A stretch of DNA of 18,878 nt from CAVEFW01 sp963643505 (GCA_963643505.1 CAVIKF010000022.1:1-18878), one strand, 5' to 3'. Counted from the first letter of the stretch, positions 7,140 to 14,911 are shown. Notes: generated from the letters alone by a model not told the origin. Made by a program: numbers and translations.

Positions 7140-7143
7140 ACCC

Positions 7144-10100
7144 ATGTTTAACGTTCGTCTTCTTTCACTTTTGCCTGAGGCGCGTGTAAGCGTCGTTGCG
7201 AGTGTCGTGGCGCGATGGCTTGCGCTGCTTTGCCAAGTTGCGCTGTTTGCGTGGCTTGGTGCCTTTGTGGGCTTGTTGTTCGACGGCACTATTGAGGGCT
7301 CGCTGTTCGACGGCGCCTTTGGGGCGTTAAGCGTAGGCGCATTCGGGACGTCGAACGCTGATGCGTTTGGACCGTCGAGCGCAGGCACATTCGGCTTTTT
7401 GCTCTCAGGGGGCGTTTTGGTGCCCCTTGTGTGTGGGGTAGCAATGCTCGTGTTGCGCGGAATCGCAAGCTGGTGTGCGGAGCGCGCTGGGGCGAAAGCC
7501 GGGGCTACCCTTGGCGAGATGGTGTTCGGCCGCGTGGTGGAGTTGGGGGCGGGACGCGCCCGCGTGATGGGCGATGGTGAGATTGTGACGCTCATGGGCG
7601 AAGGTTTGGCAACCTTGCGTCCCTATTTCAGCAAGTACGTCCCCCAATTCTTCTATGGCGTCTTGGCACCGGTGACCTCCTTTGTCGTCATGGCGGGCTT
7701 TGATTTGGCCGCGGCGCTTGTTCTCTTGGTCTGCGTGCCGCTCATGCCCGCTTCCATCATGATGCTCATGTCGCGCGCGAAACGCTTCCTTGGTCAATAC
7801 TGGGGCACCTATGTCGATCTTGGCGGCGCGTTTTTGGACGCGGTGCGTGGGCTTACGACGCTGAAGGTCTTTGGCGCCGACGAGCGTGCCCACGAGAGGC
7901 TCGACGCGCAGGCGGCGGAGTTTCGCGACATCACCATGAGGCTCCTTCGCGTCCAACTCCAAAACGTCACGATCATGGATCTGTTCACTTACGGAGGAAT
8001 CGCCGTCGGGTGTGTGGTTGCGGCCGCACAGGTGGCCCTTGGGGGTCTTTGTCTCGGCGACGCGTTGACTGTCGTGCTTCTTTCAAGTGGCTTTTTCTTG
8101 CCCATGCGAACATTCGGGTCCTATTTCCATACCGGTATGAACGCAAACCCGGTCATCGACCAGGTGTTCACGTTGTTGGACGCCGAGGTGCCGACGGTGG
8201 GTGACAAGATTGTCGAGGGCGCCCAGATCACGATCGAAGCGCGCGGCCTTGCTTTTGCCTATGGTGAGGCTAGCGACGCGATTGCGGGAGTGGACGGGAG
8301 CGGCGACACGAGCGAGACCGGGGTTGGTGATGTGCTCGGCGACGCAAGCGAGACCGGAGGGGCTGAAGCTGCCGACGCGCTCGATGTCGCAAGCGAGGAT
8401 GGGGCGGTTGATGATGGGACCGGTGAGACATGCGGCAAGGGTTGTAAGAACCGCGAGGGCGAAGCGTGCGGCGGTGCAGCCGTGCGGGGACAACTTGATG
8501 GGGTCGATCTCACCATCAGGCCGAACTCGCTGATCGGCATTGCGGGACCGAGTGGCTCCGGCAAGTCGACGCTGGCGGCGCTTCTTGCCGGCGATCTTGT
8601 GGGGTACAAAGGGTCGTTGCAAATCAACGGCCTGGAATTGCGCGAGATAACACCTGCGAGCATCCACAACACGATCACCTTGGTCTCCAGTGCAAGCCAT
8701 GTGTTTCGCGGGTCGTTCCGCAGCAACTTGGCAATCGCTGCGCCCAAGGCGAGCGACGGGGCTTTGTGGGACGCTTTGCGCCGAGCCCGCCTTGCGGATT
8801 TCGTGTATGAAAGCGGTGGATTGGACGCGCCAGTCGAGGCGGACGGGGCCAATCTCTCCGGCGGGCAGCGGCAACGTCTCGTGTTTGCCCGCGCGTTGTT
8901 GAGGAACACGCCCGTATACGTGTTCGACGAGGCCACGGCCAACATCGACGCGAAAAGCGAGCGCTACCTGTTGGACGCTATCCAAAAAATCGCCTTGAGC
9001 AAGACCGTGATCGTCATCAGCCACCGCTTGCCGGTGTTGCGCTATGCGGATGAGATCCTTGTCATGGGGGAGGGCCGTGTCGTAGAGCGCGGAACCCACC
9101 AAGAGATGCTCGAGCGTCGGGGCGTATACCGTTCCCTTTGGGACAAGAGCGCCGAATTGGAGGCGTTCGCCGCAAGCGTCGTAGAGGAATTGCCCGATGA
9201 GGAGCCTGACGTTGTAGAGGGGGCTCTGGCGGGCATGCCGGGCATGATGGCCGGGGTAATGCGTGCGTTCATGGGCATCGTCGAAATGGAGAAATATCAA
9301 AATTCCGAGACGCGCGCACCGGAAGGTCATCCCTCGTGGATACCGTTGCCGCGCTATAGCGCCGGTATGAGTAGGCGCGATGCTTCCGAGGCGATGGAGG
9401 CGACCGCCGCCGGCGTGCCCGTTATCGAGACGGCCGGGGCGTCCGGGACGATCGAGAAAGAGGTCGAGAGCGAAAAAACCGGAAACGTGAAAAAGGCCGA
9501 GGCGGCTGCAGCTATGGCGGTAGCGGAGTCCGGGGTGAATGTCGCCGGGGCGACCGCGGATACCGGCGCGCCCTTGCCCTCGTTTATGGGGCTGGCCGAC
9601 GCGACCGCGGAAGGCGCTGATAACGAGGCGATCAAGGCAGCTATGGTCAAGATCCGCGATCACATGAAGAGACCGCAACCGGTGCGTGTCGTCGTCGATC
9701 CTTTGCCGCCCGCCCATCGTTCGGTTTTCACAATCGTCAGGAAATGCCTTGCCCTGACCTCTGGGATGGTTCCCAAGCTTTCCTTGGCCTCGGCGCTTGG
9801 CGTCCTCGGATGGCTTTTGACATGCGGGGTCTTCTTGTTTGGTGCTGCGGGGATGGTGGCCGCATGTAGCGCGAACGGCGTGGGCGGCGGCAGTGGCATA
9901 AGCGTCATAAGCGACATAAGCGTCGTGCCGGGCGGTCTTTCCTGGGGAGTTTGCGCGGGAGGAGCCTTGGTGTGCGCGATTTTGCGCGGGCCTGTTCATT
10001 ACGGGGAACGACTTCTCACGCATGATTGCACTTTCGGCACGGTTTCTACGATTCGCAGCCGCGTGTTTGGCATATTGCGCACGTTGGCGCCGGCGAAGGT

Positions 10101-11508
10101 GGAATGTCGCGATGCGGGAGACATGATCTCGCTGCTTACGAGCGATATCGAGATTCTCGAGGGCTTCTACAGCCGGGCACTTGTGCCGATTGCCGCCGCA
10201 ACGATTACCGCAGTGGTGTGCCTCATCGCCGCAGCTGTTGTGTGCCCGGTGGCCGCGGCGGTGATGGGGGCGTCCTATGTGGTCGTGGGAGTGGTTGTGC
10301 CCACGGTCGGGTTGAGGCTTACCCGGGAGCGGGGCGCGGAGTTGCGGGCGTACGCGGTGCTGATGACAGGATTTTTGTTGGACAGCCTTCGCGGCATGCG
10401 CGACCTCTTGACGTTTGGGCGTGCCCAAGAGTATGCCTGCGAGCTGGGGGATCGTTTGGACAGCATGACGCAAGGAGAAGGCAGCCATGCCCGACTGACG
10501 GCGTTTATGTCCGCGTTGCCATCGGTGCTTTCCTTGGTTGGCGCCGTCCTTTTGGCGTTCGTTTGCGAGGCACAGGTCGCCGAGGGCGCGCTGTCCGCTT
10601 TTGCGGCGGTCATGCTTGTGGTGGGTTACGTCGCCTCCTCCGAGGCTGTGTGTGCCGTCGCGGGATTGGGCACCTCCTTCCATCCCGTGCTTGCCGCAGC
10701 CGACCGCGTTCTCGACGTTATGGAGGAGTGCCCCGCGGTCACCGAGCCAAAGAGCCCGGTGGCGCTTGAGGGCTTTACAGGGCTGAGCTTTGACGGCGTG
10801 ACGTTTGGCTACGAGGATGGCACGGTTGCGGTGTCTGACGCGACATTTGAGGTAGAGCCCGGGACCTTTGTCGGGATAACCGGGAAAAGCGGCGTGGGCA
10901 AGACGACGCTGCTCAAACTCGCCATGCGATTTTGGGACGTGCGCGAGGGAGCGGTGCGCATCAACGGTGTGGACGTGAGGGAGGTGTCTTTGTCTGACGT
11001 GCACCGGTTGGTGAGCTATATGGTTCAGGATACGTACCTGTTTGAGGGTAGCTTGCGTGACAATCTTTTGGTGGCGCGTCCGGATGCCACCGATGAGGAG
11101 CTTGAGCGTGCGTTGGAGAGCGCCGCCCTGCTTGAGGTGGTAAAGACTTGGCCGCGCAGCCTTGACACGGTAATTGCTGGCACGGGCACGGTCAGGCGCG
11201 GCGACGGCGCGGGCACGGTCAGGCGCGGCGACGGCGCGGGCAAGGCTGGGTCGGCCAGGCGCGGCGACGGCGAGTGCGGAGTCGTCGGGGTGTCTGACGG
11301 CGAGCGCCAACGCATCGGCCTGGCGCGCGCGTTCTTGCATGATGCGCCCCTGTTCCTGCTCGATGAGCCTACAAGCAATCTTGACGCCCTCAATGAGGCG
11401 GCCATCCTGCGGTCGCTTTGTTGCCATGCCCAAGGCAAGACGGTAGTGATTGTGAGCCACCGTCGCGCGGTTGCGGCAATCGTGGACAAGTTGTTGGTTG
11501 TCGAGTGA
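7144..11508 (+). CDS. cydDC: Fused CydD-CydC type ABC exporter with large low-complexity insertions
   Basis: Two complete ABC-exporter halves are joined in one 1454-residue chain. Half 1 resembles CydD (RPYFSKYVPQ, LDAVRGLTTLKVFG), with Walker A GPSGSGKST (468-476), signature LSGGQ (571-575), Walker B ending D595-E596 and switch His 627. Half 2 resembles CydC, with Walker A GKSGVGKTT (1247-1255), a degenerate signature VSDGE (1383-1387), D1407-E1408 and His 1439. Half 1 lacks the usual Q-loop Gln (VSSASHVF near 514-521). One composite ATP site therefore combines two changes, as in asymmetric exporters. CydDC exports thiols and supports haem/cytochrome bd maturation; no cydAB lies nearby, so the substrate is open. 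The chain is about 300 residues longer than CydD plus CydC because of insertions at about 48-88, 376-448, 672-855 and 1345-1378. It starts four bases after the polyferredoxin stop with no clear ribosome site, suggesting translational coupling. Confidence 0.75.
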   Translation: MFNVRLLSLLPEARVSVVASVVARWLALLCQVALFAWLGAFVGLLFDGTIEGSLFDGAFGALSVGAFGTSNADAFGPSSAGTFGFLLSGGVLVPLVCGVAMLVLRGIASWCAERAGAKAGATLGEMVFGRVVELGAGRARVMGDGEIVTLMGEGLATLRPYFSKYVPQFFYGVLAPVTSFVVMAGFDLAAALVLLVCVPLMPASIMMLMSRAKRFLGQYWGTYVDLGGAFLDAVRGLTTLKVFGADERAHERLDAQAAEFRDITMRLLRVQLQNVTIMDLFTYGGIAVGCVVAAAQVALGGLCLGDALTVVLLSSGFFLPMRTFGSYFHTGMNANPVIDQVFTLLDAEVPTVGDKIVEGAQITIEARGLAFAYGEASDAIAGVDGSGDTSETGVGDVLGDASETGGAEAADALDVASEDGAVDDGTGETCGKGCKNREGEACGGAAVRGQLDGVDLTIRPNSLIGIAGPSGSGKSTLAALLAGDLVGYKGSLQINGLELREITPASIHNTITLVSSASHVFRGSFRSNLAIAAPKASDGALWDALRRARLADFVYESGGLDAPVEADGANLSGGQRQRLVFARALLRNTPVYVFDEATANIDAKSERYLLDAIQKIALSKTVIVISHRLPVLRYADEILVMGEGRVVERGTHQEMLERRGVYRSLWDKSAELEAFAASVVEELPDEEPDVVEGALAGMPGMMAGVMRAFMGIVEMEKYQNSETRAPEGHPSWIPLPRYSAGMSRRDASEAMEATAAGVPVIETAGASGTIEKEVESEKTGNVKKAEAAAAMAVAESGVNVAGATADTGAPLPSFMGLADATAEGADNEAIKAAMVKIRDHMKRPQPVRVVVDPLPPAHRSVFTIVRKCLALTSGMVPKLSLASALGVLGWLLTCGVFLFGAAGMVAACSANGVGGGSGISVISDISVVPGGLSWGVCAGGALVCAILRGPVHYGERLLTHDCTFGTVSTIRSRVFGILRTLAPAKVECRDAGDMISLLTSDIEILEGFYSRALVPIAAATITAVVCLIAAAVVCPVAAAVMGASYVVVGVVVPTVGLRLTRERGAELRAYAVLMTGFLLDSLRGMRDLLTFGRAQEYACELGDRLDSMTQGEGSHARLTAFMSALPSVLSLVGAVLLAFVCEAQVAEGALSAFAAVMLVVGYVASSEAVCAVAGLGTSFHPVLAAADRVLDVMEECPAVTEPKSPVALEGFTGLSFDGVTFGYEDGTVAVSDATFEVEPGTFVGITGKSGVGKTTLLKLAMRFWDVREGAVRINGVDVREVSLSDVHRLVSYMVQDTYLFEGSLRDNLLVARPDATDEELERALESAALLEVVKTWPRSLDTVIAGTGTVRRGDGAGTVRRGDGAGKAGSARRGDGECGVVGVSDGERQRIGLARAFLHDAPLFLLDEPTSNLDALNEAAILRSLCCHAQGKTVVIVSHRRAVAAIVDKLLVVE
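7300..7400 (+). repeat. Degenerate in-frame repeat in the first membrane domain of the CydDC-like gene
   Basis: Units around GGCGCATTCGG and CGTCGAGCGCAGG recur about every 27 bp and encode GAFGTSNAD, AFGPSSAG and TFGF. They lengthen a loop between the first two membrane helices. Confidence 0.5.
8302..8357 (+). repeat. 36-bp-period repeat inside the first ATPase domain
   Basis: A 20-bp unit, GGCGAC-rCr-AGCGAGACCGG, occurs at 8302-8321 and 8338-8357 and encodes GDTSETG and GDASETG. A decayed third copy (VASEDG) follows. The whole acidic insertion spans about residues 376-448. Confidence 0.6.
11185..11274 (+). repeat. 27-bp tandem repeat just before the second ABC signature
   Basis: Two identical 27-bp units (11185-11211 and 11212-11238) and a third diverged 36-bp unit (11239-11274) encode GTVRRGDGA twice and then GKAGSARRGDGE. 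They sit between the helical subdomain and the signature motif of the second ATPase domain. Confidence 0.85.
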
Positions 11509-11700
11509 GGCTTACGGTGCGGCGTGGTAAGGGGTTTCGTGTGGGAGTTTACGCGGTAGCGCGATGCGTGCGGTGGTACGCGGCGGCGCACGACTACGCG
11601 CGACGACACTCCCACATGCGGTGGTACATGGGAGCACGCGGCGACACGCGCACACGGAAGTAAAAAAGTTACTCGTGGCAAACATGTTTTGAAGAAATGA
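11509..11700. other. Gene-free stretch after the exporter gene
   Basis: No gene was found. TGTGGGAGT (11540-11548) and ACTCCCACA (11608-11616) form a perfect 9-bp dyad with a long spacer, and TGCGGTGGTAC occurs twice (11569-11579 and 11617-11627). No T-run terminator was seen, so where the iron/redox transcript ends is unclear. Confidence 0.45.
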
Positions 11701-11716
11701 GTTACAATAGGGTAAC
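11701..11716. promoter_or_regulatory. Putative operator upstream of the DtxR-like gene
   Basis: Perfect dyad GTTAC-aatagg-GTAAC with the same 5-6-5 layout as 1387-1402. A repressor site in front of its own gene would give autoregulation. Confidence 0.55.
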
Positions 11717-11721
11717 TTTTA

Positions 11722-11737
11722 GTTAGCTTTATATAAC
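11722..11737. promoter_or_regulatory. Second putative operator upstream of the DtxR-like gene
   Basis: GTTAG-ctttat-ATAAC, four of five arm pairs matching. It overlaps the AT-rich TATATAAC that may be the -10 region, and shares AGTTAGCTTTA with the efeU promoter region. Confidence 0.5.
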
Positions 11738-11766
11738 TTAGCTCTCTACTTGGGAGAAGGACACAT

Positions 11767-12156
11767 ATGAGTCAAGATGTTTCAGGAGCGTTGGGAGATT
11801 ATCTCGAGGCGTTGGTCGAACTTGGCGGCACGCCGGAGGTGGCGGTGCGCCCCGTTGACCTTGCGGCTCATCTCAGCGTGTCGAAGCCGTCGGTTTGCAG
11901 CGCTGTGTCCACCCTCAAGCGCAAGGGTCTCGCAGACCAACCCTACCGCGGCGGCATCACCCTTACCCAAAAAGGCTATGACATCGGCGCCGAGATCCGT
12001 CGACACCACGAGGTGGCGACCGATTTCTTGTCCAACGTGCTCATGCTTGACGAAACCCACGTGGAGACGGGCTCCAACATCATCAAATACGCCATTGACA
12101 AGGATTCCCTATCGAATTGGATAAACTTTGTCGCAGCATGGAAGGCAGGCTCCTGA
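11767..12156 (+). CDS. Small DtxR/MntR-family repressor with altered metal ligands
   Basis: The 129-residue protein has an N-terminal winged helix (about 1-70: DYLEAL, then VSKPSVCSAVSTLKRKGL and the wing GGITLTQKG) and a short dimerisation helix pair (RRHHEVATDFLSNVLMLD). This is the DtxR/MntR layout without the C-terminal SH3 domain. In that family the last helix carries metal ligands in an E-x-x-E-H or C-x-x-E-H pattern. Here the segment reads VETGSNIIKYAID, with neither the Glu nor the His, and the Glu four residues after the conserved His (81) is Thr 85. D11, E14 and H81 remain. AGAAGGA precedes the ATG. Its promoter shares dyads with efeU/apbE, so it is the likely regulator of the locus. 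Which signal it senses is uncertain. Confidence 0.82.
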   Translation: MSQDVSGALGDYLEALVELGGTPEVAVRPVDLAAHLSVSKPSVCSAVSTLKRKGLADQPYRGGITLTQKGYDIGAEIRRHHEVATDFLSNVLMLDETHVETGSNIIKYAIDKDSLSNWINFVAAWKAGS

Positions 12157-12541
12157 TTCTGGCAAAGTTGTCGGCAAAACCGCTGATTGGCCGCTCGCTA
12201 GCTGCCGGATAGCCGCCGCGCCCGCCAGCCTCCGGTCAGCCTCCCGCTAGCCGCCGCGCCCGCTAGCTTCAGGCAAAGCCGCCGCGCCCGCCAGCCGTCG
12301 GATGCTTGAACGCGCTCGCTAGGAGAAGGCGTCACCGGGGCGCAATCCGAGCCCAGTCGCACGAAGTCTAAGACCTAAGTCTCAAATGGCGACAGTGCCC
12401 TAGAAACGTGCCCTCGAGACACGCTCTTAGGATGCTCTCAGGACGATCTTAGGGCGGATGCTCGCGGTCGAGTGCTCGTAATTGACGTATACTGGCCGTG
12501 TTTTGTTTCCTGCTTTATCCGAACAACACCAGGAGAGTCCC
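12157..12541. other. 385-bp gene-free stretch with GC-rich repeats
   Basis: No gene was found. Three 19-bp copies of AGCCGCCGCGCCCGCyAGC lie at 12211-12229, 12249-12267 and 12277-12295. Sequence resembling the 3' end of the EamA gene is at 12318-12331. From 12371 on there are repeated CTTAGG/CTCTTAGGATGCTC-like words. TATACT at 12488-12493 may be the -10 of the next gene, without a clear -35. Confidence 0.5.
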
Positions 12542-13450
12542 ATGGCTACGAGATGTAATTGCGGAGCAGTGTTAGAAGATGGTCAACGTTATTGCACCGT
12601 GTGCGGGCAAGAACAACACTCCCAAGCGGTTGGTGGGTTTTGTATCAGATGTGGTATGAAACTAGAGCCTGGTCAGGCATTTTGCACTAAATGCGGCACG
12701 AAGGTCGGTGTCGTCCCGACCCAAAAAACCTCACAATCCCAAGTCCAGCCCGCGGCTCAACCCGGCGGCATGCCGCAACCTGCGCCCATGTCTCAATCGT
12801 CAGCCCAAGTCGCCTCTGCCGCCAAGCCTGGCAACGGCGTGACCATCGCCATTGTCGCCATCGTGGCAATCGTCGCCCTTGTCATCGTAGGCGTCGTCGT
12901 GTGGCGTTTTGCGTTGCTGCCAGCAACGACTAACACTGCGCCCGCTAACAACACCGACTATGTTGCAAGCAATACTGCCGATAACACGGGTGACGGCTCT
13001 GCCGCCAGCAATACCAAAAATACTAACAATACTAACAATACGAATAATGCCAACAAGGCCAACACCACGCCCTCGGCGGTCAAAGAGGTCTCGGTGAGCG
13101 TCGTCACGAAGAGTGGGAACACCTTGACGGGCACGGTTCGTCAAAAATCTGACGGCTTTGTCCTTTCGAACTCCAGCACCCACCTGTATACCGAGTCCGA
13201 GATTCGCCAACTTGGCCTCAACGCTGCCGAGCTTTCCATCGCGCGCAACGAGATCTATGCGCGCCACGGATATGATTTCAGCAATTCTGGACTGCAAAAG
13301 TACTTCAACTCGTGCTCTTGGTATACCAACTCTGGGAGCAAGTCCGCTTTGGGGGCTGGAAGCATCGAGGAGAAAAACGCCGTCCTGTTGCTCGATATTG
13401 CGAACTCCAGTTCCTCCACGAGTGCCTGGGTCGACCTCGCAACGGACTAG
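12542..13450 (+). CDS. Zinc-ribbon membrane protein with a C-terminal YARHG domain
   Basis: The 302-residue protein has, in order: two zinc ribbons (CNC at 5-7 with CTVC at 18-21; CIRC at 34-37 with CTKC at 48-51), a Pro/Gln/Ser-rich linker, one transmembrane helix (about 99-122), an Asn/Thr-rich spacer (about 128-178), and a YARHG domain (about 205-265: TESEIRQL, ARNEIYARHGYDF, YFNSCSWY). Zinc-ribbon-TM-YARHG proteins are common in Gram-positive anaerobes; the domain is extracellular and its ligand is unknown, possibly the cell wall. The start is set by AGGAG six bases before the ATG; the frame opens 20 codons earlier without a ribosome site. The amidase gene starts 41 bp downstream, which suggests a shared envelope function. 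Confidence 0.85.
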   Translation: MATRCNCGAVLEDGQRYCTVCGQEQHSQAVGGFCIRCGMKLEPGQAFCTKCGTKVGVVPTQKTSQSQVQPAAQPGGMPQPAPMSQSSAQVASAAKPGNGVTIAIVAIVAIVALVIVGVVVWRFALLPATTNTAPANNTDYVASNTADNTGDGSAASNTKNTNNTNNTNNANKANTTPSAVKEVSVSVVTKSGNTLTGTVRQKSDGFVLSNSSTHLYTESEIRQLGLNAAELSIARNEIYARHGYDFSNSGLQKYFNSCSWYTNSGSKSALGAGSIEEKNAVLLLDIANSSSSTSAWVDLATD

Positions 13451-13491
13451 CCTTGGACGGATTCTCGCCGCGTCTCGTTAGGATTACCGAC

Positions 13492-14301
13492 ATGATTCTT
13501 TCTAAAACAAATATCGTAGCGCCCCTGGTTGCGACCTTGGTCGTCGTATCGCTGGCGTTGGGCGGGTGCTCGGGCACCTTGAACGGGCAAAACACGGCCT
13601 CCAATGTCGCGAACAACGAGACAGCGCTTTCGGTCCAAGACAAGCCCGCCAATGAGAAGGCAAACGCGAATGTCAACGTCGCCGCGACTGAGGGTTCCGA
13701 CCCCGAGCAGACGGTCGTTGCAAGCGCGGAGACGTTGAGGGCCCAGCTCGACCTGACCGAGGATTATCGTGTAAGTTTTGTCCACGGCGTGAAGACGGCG
13801 CAGTATCAGAAGTACATCGTCTTGCACGACACCGAGGGCTCTTCCGATGCGGAGAGCGTCGTGGCGTATTGGGATGGCAACGGTGCCGGTGTCGCTGCCC
13901 ACTTCATTGTGAACACGGATGGTTCCATCGTCCAGTGTGTCGCCCTTGATTCCATCGCTCACCACGCCGGCTTTGGCGACACGGGCCATAACGAGCTGTA
14001 TGGCATATCCGATGACGGCCGCGATGACATGGTCGGTACCGTGCCCATCGGCTCTTGGGCCAGCGACTACGGTATGAACGCCTGGTCAATCGGTATTGAG
14101 ATGGTGCACGTCGGTGGTAGCGGCGACTATCCGGAAGCGCAACTTGACGCGGTAGACAAACTTATTGCCTATATCGATGCGTATTACGGGTTCCAAAGCG
14201 CCATCATCGACCACAACGACTGGCGCACCGGCAACTCCGATACGTCCGAGGAATTTCAGGTCTACATGGCAAACTACGCCGACCACCGTACGCATCTATA
14301 A
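13492..14301 (+). CDS. N-acetylmuramoyl-L-alanine amidase lipoprotein (Amidase_2 type)
   Basis: The 269-residue lipoprotein has the lipobox LGGC (Cys 26) and then a linker of about 65 residues rich in Asn and Ala. The zinc-amidase domain covers about 105-265. Zinc ligands are likely His 112 (IVLHDTEG), His 241 (IIDHNDWRTG) and Asp 250, as in the AmpD/T7-lysozyme family; AAHFIVNTDGSIVQCV and SIGIEMVHVG are typical core strands. Such enzymes cut the bond between muramic acid and the peptide stem of peptidoglycan, here at the outer face of the membrane. The start was chosen for AGGA eight bases upstream and the immediate signal peptide. It converges with the EamA gene. Confidence 0.87.
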   Translation: MILSKTNIVAPLVATLVVVSLALGGCSGTLNGQNTASNVANNETALSVQDKPANEKANANVNVAATEGSDPEQTVVASAETLRAQLDLTEDYRVSFVHGVKTAQYQKYIVLHDTEGSSDAESVVAYWDGNGAGVAAHFIVNTDGSIVQCVALDSIAHHAGFGDTGHNELYGISDDGRDDMVGTVPIGSWASDYGMNAWSIGIEMVHVGGSGDYPEAQLDAVDKLIAYIDAYYGFQSAIIDHNDWRTGNSDTSEEFQVYMANYADHRTHL

Positions 14302-14357
14302 AACGTTCTACAGAAATGCCCTATATAAAGCACCCAGCCGACACGGAAGGCAGGGTC

Positions 14358-14373
14358 TGATTTTGGCAAATCA
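14358..14373. other. Small inverted repeat between convergent genes
   Basis: TGATTT-tggc-AAATCA is a perfect 6-bp stem with a 4-nt loop in the 99-bp gap between the convergent amidase and EamA genes. It is short and has no T-run, so a terminator role is only possible. It lies in the block that resembles the DtxR-like gene's 3' end. Confidence 0.35.
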
Positions 14374-14400
14374 GCGTTGTCGCCAATGCGCGGGGGTTTG

Positions 14401-14823
14401 CTAGGAGAAGGCGGCTATGACCGCGGTGCCGGCGACGAGAAGCGCAAGCCCAGCCCCCGAACGCGCGGACAGCCGTTCGTCGAGCACGAGCCGTGCGAAC
14501 GCGATTGAGACTAAAAGCGACAACTTGTCGATTTGGGCCACGACGCTGACGACACCGGTTTGAATTGCAAAGTAGTAGCAAAGCCAAGACGCACCGGTCG
14601 CTATGCCGGACAGGATGAGGAACAGCCACGTCCGCGGGGAGAGGGAGGTCAGGCTTCCAATCGAGCCGGCCGCGCCCGCCATCGCCCATGCGAGCATGAG
14701 TACGACGCATGTTCTGATCGCGGTGGCAACGTCGGAGTCCGTCGACTTGATGCCGAGTTTCGCGAGGATCGAGGTGAGTCCAGCGAACAGGGCAGACCCA
14801 CACGCTGCGACCAGCCACTCCAT
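14401..14823 (-). CDS. Half-size EamA-family transporter
   Basis: The 140-residue membrane protein has about five hydrophobic helices and a single EamA repeat, instead of the two found in full-length drug/metabolite transporters. Motifs include LTSILAKLGI, ATAIRTCVVL, LILSGIATGASWLCYYFAIQ and IDKLSLLVSIAFA. Such small members are thought to act as dimers; the substrate cannot be told. The start at Met of MEWL is preferred over an ATG ten codons upstream because a strong GGAAGGAG lies just before it. Confidence 0.85.
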   Translation of the reverse strand: MEWLVAACGSALFAGLTSILAKLGIKSTDSDVATAIRTCVVLMLAWAMAGAAGSIGSLTSLSPRTWLFLILSGIATGASWLCYYFAIQTGVVSVVAQIDKLSLLVSIAFARLVLDERLSARSGAGLALLVAGTAVIAAFS

Positions 14824-14911
14824 GGGCGCTCCTTCCGAAAACTCTTCCGACAAAACCCGTGTTTGCCACTATAGCGTTTATCTTTGTTTGAAACTAACGG
14901 TTCGCTAACGA

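Noticed and set aside
8083..11460. Very long open frame (about 1125 codons) antisense to the exporter gene
   Set aside because: It is exactly opposite a gene with clear ABC motifs. Its product is rich in His, Arg and Gln with no recognisable domain, as expected from the complement of GC-rich codons.
12211..12295. CRISPR-like array
   Set aside because: There are only three short repeats, the spacers are uneven and mutually similar, and no cas gene is nearby.
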